Assembly: GCF_002101375.1 (NCBI RefSeq) | Contig: NZ_CP015207.1 | Location: 2,744,001-2,808,000, forward strand | From: Sporosarcina ureae | Lineage (GTDB): Bacteria > Bacillota > Bacilli > Bacillales_A > Planococcaceae | Direction of reading: 5' to 3' | DNA: 64,000 nt | In this document: positions 55,247-64,000 of the stretch, one piece after another | Numbering within the stretch: the stretch's first letter is position 1 | Layout of the letters: the number at the start of each line of letters is the position of its first letter | Notes under the pieces: model-generated | What the model was told of the DNA's origin: nothing | Seen by the model: only the letters and a program-made list of their open reading frames with translations | The model's database searches: none | Program-made: the position numbers and the translations under genes

Positions 55247-56791
55247 ATGAGAATCGGCGGATTGGCATCGGGAATCGATACAGAATCAATCATCAGAGAC
55301 ATGATGAAAGCGCATCGGATTCCTCTTGATAAAATTACACAAAAGAAACAATACACACAATGGCAACTGGACGATTACCGTTCCATGAACCGGGACTTGA
55401 GAAAATCAAGTGATAAGCTGTTTGACACGGTCATGAAGCAAAGTACGTATATGAAGAAAAACGTCAGCGTGTCTGATGATAAAGCGGTTAGTATTACAGC
55501 AAAAGGTTCTACTTCTGACTTTTCGGGGACGATTGAAGTGAAACAATTGGCTACGCAGGCCACTTTACAGAGTGGCGTACTGAAGCATGACAGTGAAAAA
55601 ATTTCAGATGAACAGGCAAAGACATTAGAATTTAAAGATATGAAGAATGCAGATGGTAGCTCTCTGATTTCAGGCAAAGATACATTAAAGATTACAGCAC
55701 CGGGGAAAGATACAGTCGATATTGAGGTACTTGACACAGATACGATTGATTCACTCCTAGCAAAAATTAATGAAAAATCAGGTGTTAGTGCATTCTTTGA
55801 CTCAGGTACTGGAAAGATTGCGTTGAGTGCTAAGGACAGTGGTTCAGGTGAGATAAAATTATCAGGTGACATAGCTGATAATCTAAAATTAAATGCTCCA
55901 TCTCCACCAAACCCTGATAATCCAGATGCCTTAGTTCCTCTTTTTGATCCTGAAGGACCTAGATCAACAGCAGGCGTAGATGCAAAGTTTACTTTTAATG
56001 GACTAGAAACAACACGAGCATCTAATACATTCACTATAAATGGATTTGAAGTATCGCTAAAGCAAAAAACGGATTCTCCGGTGACGTTTAGCTCATCCAC
56101 AGATACTGATAAGGTTCTAGATTCAGTAGTAGAATTCGTCAATGACTATAACGAAATGATTGAAAATCTAAACAGCAAAATCAAAGAAAAACAATTCAAG
56201 TCCTTCCATCCATTATCGGCTGAAGAAAAAGCGGATATGAAAGAAAAAGAAATTGAGCTATGGGAAGAAAAGGCCAAAAGTGGTACCTTAAAGGGCGATC
56301 CGGCACTTTCTTCTATGTTAAATAATCTACGTTCTATTATGAGTAGTACTGTTACCTCTACTGATAAAGATGGAAAAGAAATTCAAATAAGTCTCAAAGA
56401 TTTAGGAATAGAACCATCAAAGAACTATTTAGATAACGGTAAATTAACCATTAATGAAGATACATTACGTACCAAAATTTCAGAAAATCCAAATGCAGTT
56501 TATGATTTAATTGGTGGAAAAGACAATGGGATTGCACAAAAGTATCGTACCGAACTACAAGAAGCTCAAAAAAAGATTACCGTCAAAGCGGGTAGTTCAA
56601 CAGCGGTAAACGATAGTTTTGCTCTTGGTCGCTCCCTCAAAAACATGGACAAACAAATCGAGCGTTTTGAAACGAAGCTTCAAATGATGGAAAGCCGCTA
56701 CTACAAGCAGTTTAACGCGATGGAGCAAGCAATTCAGCGTGCCAATTCCCAGTCGGCTGCGTTAATGAGTGCACTTGGCGGCGGCATGTAA
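55247..56791 (+). CDS. fliD: Filament cap protein FliD
   Basis: Caps the growing filament and inserts flagellin. 514 residues with the FliD N-terminal IGGLASGIDTESIIRDMMKAHRIPLDKI and the C-terminal SLKNMDKQIERFETKLQMMESRYYKQFNAMEQAIQRANSQSAALMSALG coiled coil (quoted in pieces). AAAGGTG ribosome site. fliS begins 33 bases after its stop. Confidence 0.95.
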   Translation: MRIGGLASGIDTESIIRDMMKAHRIPLDKITQKKQYTQWQLDDYRSMNRDLRKSSDKLFDTVMKQSTYMKKNVSVSDDKAVSITAKGSTSDFSGTIEVKQLATQATLQSGVLKHDSEKISDEQAKTLEFKDMKNADGSSLISGKDTLKITAPGKDTVDIEVLDTDTIDSLLAKINEKSGVSAFFDSGTGKIALSAKDSGSGEIKLSGDIADNLKLNAPSPPNPDNPDALVPLFDPEGPRSTAGVDAKFTFNGLETTRASNTFTINGFEVSLKQKTDSPVTFSSSTDTDKVLDSVVEFVNDYNEMIENLNSKIKEKQFKSFHPLSAEEKADMKEKEIELWEEKAKSGTLKGDPALSSMLNNLRSIMSSTVTSTDKDGKEIQISLKDLGIEPSKNYLDNGKLTINEDTLRTKISENPNAVYDLIGGKDNGIAQKYRTELQEAQKKITVKAGSSTAVNDSFALGRSLKNMDKQIERFETKLQMMESRYYKQFNAMEQAIQRANSQSAALMSALGGGM

Positions 56792-56824
56792 TGCAACTTA
56801 GCTAGAAAAAGGAGAATGACAAAC

Positions 56825-57226
56825 ATGGCTACTAACAACCCTTATGCAGCATATCAAACAAATACGGTGACGACTTCAACGCCTGGTGAGCTAACTTTAA
56901 TGCTTTATAACGGATGCCTTAAATTTATTCAGCAAGGGAAGATGGAGCTGGCTAAAGGTAATTTAGAGCAAAAAAATATTGCGATTCAAAAAGCACAAGC
57001 AATCGTGACTGAATTGATGTTGACATTGGATACATCCTATGACGTATCCAAAAACATGCTTGTTCTGTACGAATTCGTTAATAGTCGATTGATCGATGGT
57101 AATATCCAAAATGATCCAGCAATGTTTGAAGAAGCGGCAGGAATTATTACAGAGTTCCGCGATACGTGGAAACAAGTAATCCAGATCAATCGTTCGAAAC
57201 AATACTCGAACGTGAGTGAAATATGA
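56825..57226 (+). CDS. fliS: Flagellin chaperone FliS
   Basis: Binds unfolded flagellin and brings it to export. 133 residues from ATG 56825 (MATNNPYAAYQTN); the ATG at 56816 lies only one base after AAGGAG. Motifs NPYAAYQTNTVTTSTPGELTLMLYNGCLKFI and the C-terminal EFRDTWKQVIQ are diagnostic. Overlaps fliT by four bases. Confidence 0.95.
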   Translation: MATNNPYAAYQTNTVTTSTPGELTLMLYNGCLKFIQQGKMELAKGNLEQKNIAIQKAQAIVTELMLTLDTSYDVSKNMLVLYEFVNSRLIDGNIQNDPAMFEEAAGIITEFRDTWKQVIQINRSKQYSNVSEI

Positions 57227-57576
57227 TCCGACCTGCCATGACGATGTGGCGTGACCGTTCTCTTAAATTGATTGCGCTAGTAAAGATAACAGATGAAGAA
57301 AAGCGTGATGAAGTCATCGAGCAAATAGACAAGATACTGAATGAACGTGATCTGTTACAGACACAAATCGTTCAGCCTTTCACCGCAGAAGAAGAGGAGT
57401 TTGGTAAGGAATTGATTCGTTTAGAGAAAGATGTACAGACTAGTCTGGAACGCTTCACACATACCATTCGAACAAATATTTCAGAAGCCCAAGCCAAAAA
57501 AGAAAACATGAATAGCTATGTAAATCCATATGGTAAGATGTCTCAAGACGGTGCTTATTTCGATTCGAAGCACTGA
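57223..57576 (+). CDS. fliT: FliT-like flagellar chaperone
   Basis: 117 residues, mostly helical and charged (DEEKRDEVIEQIDKILNERDLLQTQI), ending NPYGKMSQDGAYFDSKH, a pattern seen in Bacillus FliT. It likely binds FliD. Position after fliS is decisive; sequence alone is weak. Confidence 0.8.
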   Translation: MIRPAMTMWRDRSLKLIALVKITDEEKRDEVIEQIDKILNERDLLQTQIVQPFTAEEEEFGKELIRLEKDVQTSLERFTHTIRTNISEAQAKKENMNSYVNPYGKMSQDGAYFDSKH

Positions 57577-57579
57577 TGA

Positions 57580-57610
57580 CCGGAAGAGAGGAATCTCTTT
57601 CGGTTTTTTT
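57580..57610 (+). terminator. Terminator after fliT
   Basis: CCGGAAGAG and CTCTTTCGG stem, six-base loop, T7. Confidence 0.85.
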
Positions 57611-57643
57611 ACATATAGGTATTCAACAGAAAGGAATAATCCT

Positions 57644-58015
57644 ATGCGTTATAATCGCCATGACTACTTTCGTTACTCGTTCAATCCCTACATACCGGCC
57701 ACATTTCGGATTCAATTAAATAATGAAGAGAAAAGTCTGTCCAATGAAGGACACTGTGAAATTTTGGATATCAGCACAGGCGGAGTGAAGTTCGTGACGC
57801 ATCTCGATTTGCCTGTTCGTTCAGAAATTCTTGCATTGCAATTGGAATTCACAATATATAAGCAACCCATTGAAATTTTAGGTAATGTGGCTTGGAAAAA
57901 AGAAACCGAATATGGCTTTGAGTATGGATTCGAGTTTGGGGAAGAGCAGAAAATGGATGCGCTGATCACCGAGGAATTAAAACATCATGCCCGTAAAGCG
58001 AAAGAAACAGAGTAA
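57644..58015 (+). CDS. PilZ-domain protein
   Basis: 123 residues from ATG 57644 (AAAGGAAT upstream). ILDISTGGVKFVT is the D/NxSxxG motif of PilZ, preceded by RHDYFRYSFN as the likely arginine-bearing arm and followed by GNVAWKK and GFEYGFEF. It probably binds cyclic-di-GMP and, beside flagellar genes, may tune motility; inference. Confidence 0.75.
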   Translation: MRYNRHDYFRYSFNPYIPATFRIQLNNEEKSLSNEGHCEILDISTGGVKFVTHLDLPVRSEILALQLEFTIYKQPIEILGNVAWKKETEYGFEYGFEFGEEQKMDALITEELKHHARKAKETE

Positions 58016-58062
58016 AACCCACATGAATCAGAAGTTTCTTTACAATTCCGCATATTTCTTAC

Positions 58063-58087
58063 GTTTTAGAAAGGATATTAAGGGTAC
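58063..58087 (+). promoter_or_regulatory. SigB-type promoter of hpf
   Basis: GTTTTA at 58063-58068, 13 bases, GGGTAC at 58082-58087, against GTTTAA-N12-14-GGGTAT. The B. subtilis homologue yvyD is a general-stress gene. Confidence 0.65.
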
Positions 58088-58133
58088 TATGAAGAAGTAA
58101 GGTAGTGAGGGTTTAAACAAAGGAGGAGTTCAT

Positions 58134-58688
58134 ATGTTAGACTTCAATATTCGCGGTGAAAACGTCGAGGTAACTCCGGCGATCAGAGAGTACGTTGAAA
58201 AGAAAGTTGAGAAACTGGAGCGTTACTTTTCAGAAGGTGTAAACGCTACAGCTAATGTTAACTTGAAAGTGTATAGTGATAAGCAAACAAAAGTGGAAAT
58301 TACGATTCCAATGAAGAATTTGACACTTCGCGCAGAGGAGCGTCACAACGATATGTATGCAGCTGTGGATTTAATCGTCGACAAGCTAGAACGTCAAATT
58401 CGTAAATATAAAACGCGTGTTAATCGTAAGTCACGTGAGCGTGAAGGTGTAGCGGCTTTCTTCCAGTCGGTTGATAACAATAATACCGAAGTGCTTGAGG
58501 ACGATGCTGAGTTCGACGTAGTACGTACAAAGCAGTTCGATTTGAAGCCGATGGATCAAGAAGAAGCGATTCTTCAGATGAACATGCTAGGCCACAGTTT
58601 CTTCATCTTCACAGATGCAGATTCTGACGGCACGCACATTGTCTACAAGCGTAAAGACGGCAAATATGGTCTAATTGAAACTAACTAA
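58134..58688 (+). CDS. hpf: Long-form ribosome hibernation-promoting factor
   Basis: 184 residues: N-terminal RNA-binding HPF domain (LDFNIRGENVEVTPAIREYVEKKVEKLERYF in pieces) and the C-terminal dimerisation domain (VVRTKQFDLKPMDQEEAILQMNMLGHSFFIF) that pairs two 70S ribosomes. AAAGGAGGAG ribosome site and SigB-type promoter. Confidence 0.95.
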   Translation: MLDFNIRGENVEVTPAIREYVEKKVEKLERYFSEGVNATANVNLKVYSDKQTKVEITIPMKNLTLRAEERHNDMYAAVDLIVDKLERQIRKYKTRVNRKSREREGVAAFFQSVDNNNTEVLEDDAEFDVVRTKQFDLKPMDQEEAILQMNMLGHSFFIFTDADSDGTHIVYKRKDGKYGLIETN

Positions 58689-58699
58689 TACGCAACCTG

Positions 58700-58727
58700 A
58701 AAAGTCCAGCCTTGGCTGGGCTTTTTT
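58700..58727 (+). terminator. Terminator after hpf
   Basis: AAAAGTCCAGCC and GGCTGGGCTTTTTT. Confidence 0.85.
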
Positions 58728-58760
58728 GTTTTTGAACTTTTTTTAAGTTTGTTATGTTTA

Positions 58761-59024
58761 AGAGCAAGTGCTTTGGAGTGGTGAGTGAGTTTGTGAGTGT
58801 GAGGGGATGGAAGCTCCAGTTGGGGACGCTTTCCTGAGGGCGTGGCCCGAGCCGCTTCCCTCACTTCGTTCAGTCCAGGGTCTCGAACTCACGCTGATCC
58901 TCCAGGAGTCGCCCCAACTTCCGCTTCCATCCTACGTGGATAGTGGAGGAACGAAGGTTAATCACTGTAGAAAGTGTAAATTATTGGTGCCTTAAAACTT
59001 GTTGAAGTTCCAGTTCCAGTTCCG
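58761..59024. repeat. GC-rich inverted-repeat element, copy 4 (near-identical to copy 1)
   Basis: Matches 2029-2283 base for base over most of its length, including both flanks, at a distance of 57 kb. Ends in a TTCCAG/TTCCGG run. Confidence 0.8.
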
Positions 59025-59053
59025 GTTCCGGTTCCGGTTCAAGTTCAAGTGTA

Positions 59054-59300
59054 AGTGGCCGGGGTGAGTATGAGGGGATTGCAGCTCCAGCTGGCGGACG
59101 CTTTCTGGAGGGCGCGGCCCGAGCCAAGTGAACAGCAAAGGGTTCGCTTTGCCGTATTTCTGTGTACTTTGCAGAAATTAAGGCACCTGTCCAGGGTCTC
59201 GAACTCACGCTGATCCTCCAGGAGTCGCCGCAACTTCCGCTTCCATCCTACGTGGATAGTGGAGGAACGAAGGTTAATCACTGTAGAAAGTGTAAATTAT
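59054..59300. repeat. GC-rich inverted-repeat element, copy 5
   Basis: GGCCGGGGTGAGTATGAGGG to GCTTCCATCC and the GGTTAATCACTGTAG tail. The loop holds a 60-base insertion (about 59124-59187: AAGTGAACAGCAAAGGG ... AATTAAGGCACCTG) not seen in the others. Confidence 0.7.
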
Positions 59301-59349
59301 TGGTGCCTTAAAACTTGTTGAAGTTCCAGTTCCGGTTCAAGTTCAAGTG

Positions 59350-59750
59350 TAAGTGGCCGGGGTGAGTATGAGGGGATTGAAGCTCCAGCTGGCGGACGCT
59401 TTCTGGAGGGCGCGGCCCGAGCCTCCTCGTCCGCTGCGCTTCCTGCGGGGTCTCGAACTCGCGCTGATCCTCCCAGAGTCGCCGCCAGCTTCCGCTTCAA
59501 TCCTACGTTGATGGTGGAGGTACGCAGATCAATCACTGTAGATAGTGTGTTAATTATTGTTGTCTTGGAACTCATTTAAGTTCAAAAGCAAGAGTGGTGG
59601 AGTGGTGAGGGGATGGAAGCTCCAGTTGGGGACGCTTTCTGTCCAGGGTCTCGAACTCGCGCTGATCCTCCCAGAGTCGCCGCCAGCTTCCGCTTCCATC
59701 CTACGTTGATGGTGGAGGCACGTAGATCAATCCCTGTAGATAGTGTGTTA
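59350..59750. repeat. GC-rich inverted-repeat elements, copies 6 and 7
   Basis: Copy 6 (about 59354-59560) resembles copy 2. Copy 7 (about 59608-59750) lacks the central loop: GGGGACGCTTTCT joins GTCCAGGGTCTCG directly, a deletion of about 45 bases. No gene is seen in 58728-60164. Confidence 0.65.
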
Positions 59751-59855
59751 ATTATTGTTCTGTCTGGACTTATTTCAGTTCAAGTAAAGAAGTTCAACAC
59801 CTATTACAACACTAATTTTAATGCACAACAAAAAGTATCATCCGCTCACATTGCA

Positions 59856-59987
59856 AGGGATTGGCGCGTAGGAGGGGCGACTCTGGGAGGATCAGGACGA
59901 TCAGGTGAGACAACCAAGGGAGCTTGCGACTGGTTGGCTCACCGCGTCCCCTCCAGAACGCGTCCCCTCCGAAGCGCCAATCCCTAC
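59856..59987. repeat. GC-rich inverted-repeat element, copy 8 (opposite orientation)
   Basis: AGGGATTGGCGC at the left pairs with GCGCCAATCCCT at the right; GGTGAGACAAC and GTTGGCTCACC pair inside. Closest to copy 3. Confidence 0.7.
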
Positions 59988-60164
59988 CCCAACACTCCAT
60001 CAAGCCTACCCCAGTCAAACTTAGGAAAAAAGATACAGCGCACCATTTGCACCTAGCTTTTTACAATGTTAAAATGGAGTGTGACTCAAATATACCTAGA
60101 CAACGAACTTACAACTGGCAGGTGCGTCCTGCTAATTGATGAAGCTATGAGGATGTGACAATAA

Positions 60165-62663
<2,499 letters not shown>

Positions 62664-62693
62664 AGAGAAACAACCACTCAGGAGGAAACCATT

Positions 62694-63798
62694 ATGATAG
62701 AATTATCCGATGTTCGCAACGATCTCGACAAAACAGCTAAGAAATTAGCGGACTTTAGGGGGTCTCTTTGACTTAGAAAACAAAGAGGCTAGCATGCAGG
62801 AATTAGATGAAATGATGTTGGAGCCAGGATTCTGGGATGACCAAGACGCGGCTCAGAAAGTTATTTCACAATCGAATGCATTGAAAGACATTGTCGGCGA
62901 ATATAACGCATTGAACGAGACACAAGAGAATTTGGAAATGACGCTTGAACTTTTGCGAGAAGAAGCGGACGAAGAGTTACAAGAAGATCTCATTTCCGAA
63001 TTAAAAGAGTTCAAAAAGAAGATGGAACAATTCGATCTTCAAATGTTATTGAGCGATGAATTTGATAAAAATAATGCAGTAGTTGAAATACACTCAGGCG
63101 CAGGCGGCACCGAGTCCCAAGACTGGGCTTCGATGTTGCTTCGTATGTATACACGCTGGGCTGAGCACCACGGCTTTAAAGTCGAAACTCTCGATTATCA
63201 AGCAGGTGACGAAGCGGGCGTGAAGTCTGTCACACTCGGAATTAAAGGGCATAATGCATATGGCTACTTGAAAGCGGAGAAAGGTGTGCACCGACTCGTT
63301 CGGATCTCTCCATTTGACTCTTCAGGTAGACGTCATACATCCTTCTCTTCCATTGAAGTCATGCCGGAGTTTGACGGCGACATCGAATTGGATTTGAAGA
63401 CGGAAGATATCAAAATTGATACGTACCGTTCAAGCGGTGCCGGCGGACAGCACGTCAATACGACGGATTCCGCTGTACGTATGACTCACATTCCAACGGG
63501 TGCGATTGTTACGTGTCAAACGGAACGTTCACAAATTAAGAACCGGGAGCGTGCGATGAATCTTTTGAAGGCGAAGATTTACCAGATTCGCGTGGAAGAA
63601 GAGGAAGCACGTTTAGCGGATATCCGTGGCGAGCAGAAGGAAATTGGTTGGGGCAGTCAAATTCGTTCATATGTTTTCCATCCCTATTCTATGGTGAAAG
63701 ATCACCGTACGAATGAGGAGACGGGTAACGTTGGTTCTGTGATGGACGGCGAGATCGATCAGTTTATCAATGCATATTTGCGTTCTAGAATTTCTTGA
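62694..63798 (+). CDS. prfB: Peptide chain release factor 2, with programmed +1 frameshift
   Basis: Reads UGA and UAA stops. Translation starts at ATG 62694 (AGGAGGAAACC upstream), [20 protein letters not shown], and reaches TGA at 62769-62771 after 25 codons. The site AGGGGG-TCT-CTT-TGA-C is the classic autoregulatory +1 shift: an internal Shine-Dalgarno then CTT-TGA. After the shift, [24 protein letters not shown] continues to 63798. Full length 367 residues with [17 protein letters not shown] (GGQ motif about 249). A start at ATG 62794 would be a false, truncated model. Confidence 0.97.
62757..62772 (+). promoter_or_regulatory. Programmed frameshift site in prfB
   Basis: AGGGGGTCTCTTTGAC: when release factor 2 is scarce, pausing at TGA lets the tRNA on CTT slip forward one base. 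Confidence 0.95.
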
Positions 63799-63809
63799 TT
63801 ATAGAAAGG

Positions 63810-63857
63810 CAGCCGAGCGGGTCATTTTTTCATGACTTGGTTCGGCTGTTTTTTTAC
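63810..63857 (+). terminator. Terminator after prfB
   Basis: CAGCCGA-GCGG-GTCATG-like arm pairs with CATGAC-TTGG-TTCGGCTG, then T7. Confidence 0.8.
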
Positions 63858-63943
63858 AGAGTAGCTCATTTGCGTATGTAGTGAAGGATAAACTATATAA
63901 GTCGAACAAATGATTTGTTACTTAATAGTACTAAGTTGCTTGG

Positions 63944-64000
63944 AGTGCAAGGCGGCGACTCCTGGGGGATTAGCGTGCGCCTTGAGACCCCGGCCAGATG
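63944..64000. repeat. GC-rich inverted-repeat element, copy 9, cut by the window end
   Basis: GCAAGGCGGCGACTCCTGGG, GATTAGCGTGCGCCTTGAGA, then CCCCGG: the left arm of the family in the orientation of copy 3. Confidence 0.65.

Noticed and set aside
55375..56142. 255-codon minus-strand ORF inside fliD
   Set aside because: Ser-rich shadow of fliD without start signals.
62769..62771. prfB taken as a pseudogene because of an early TGA
   Set aside because: The AGGGGG-TCT-CTT-TGA-C context is the conserved programmed +1 frameshift of release factor 2.

Overview
The window looks like a chromosomal segment of a Gram-positive, motile, spore-forming member of the Bacillales, most likely Planococcaceae (Sporosarcina-like). 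The grounds are gene order and protein character: a degV-comFA-comFC-yvyF-flgM-flgN-flgK-flgL-DUF6470-fliW-csrA-hag block, fliD-fliS-fliT-hpf-secA-prfB, a kip/pxp cluster, YjcZ-type sporulation peptides, strong AGGAGG ribosome sites and FadR, SigD and SigB-type control sites. The species call is inference; the gene calls rest on motifs.

Layout. 1-8.4 kb: end of an FtsX-type ABC permease, a field of GC-rich inverted repeats, then lcfB (with a FadR operator), an S9 peptidase, aspA and comFB. 8.4-9.9 kb: an IS3-family element. 9.9-11.2 kb: a 292-bp tandem repeat field. 11.2-21.7 kb: competence and late flagellar genes, ending in a flagellin gene whose 3' end is split by two group I introns. 21.7-23.7 kb: a LAGLIDADG endonuclease gene on the opposite strand. 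24-33.5 kb: an AT-rich accessory island with a zincin-like protein, a HEPN protein, an FRG-domain protein, several broken genes, palindromic repeats and a long direct repeat. 33.6-47.4 kb: metabolic genes (choline-kinase-like, glutamine amidotransferase-like hydrolase, HAD nucleotidase, carotenoid-desaturase-like oxidoreductase, IclR regulator, 5-oxoprolinase/kip cluster, 3-hydroxybutyrate use and its PAS-AAA+ regulator). 47.6-55 kb: comK, a sigma factor, a 42-bp tandem array, two chemoreceptors and two YjcZ peptides. 55-64 kb: a flaG remnant, fliD-fliS-fliT, a PilZ protein, hpf, a second repeat field, secA and prfB with its programmed frameshift.

How it works together. SigD-type promoters precede flgM, hag, the flaG/fliD region and one chemoreceptor, so the filament and chemotaxis genes form one late regulon with FlgM as anti-sigma factor. 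FliW, CsrA and a CsrA-type hairpin in the hag leader form the flagellin homeostasis loop known from Bacillus subtilis. comK and comF genes are parts of the competence pathway.

The most unusual feature is at the hag 3' end. Two group I intron cores of similar design lie within 0.8 kb. The 5' end of the second intron itself encodes a complete alternative flagellin C terminus, so spliced and intron-2-retained messages would both encode 502-residue flagellins differing at three residues. Next in interest are a probable tetranucleotide phase-variable ORF in the island, a PAS-AAA+ regulator lacking the GAFTGA loop, and several uncatalogued repeat families.
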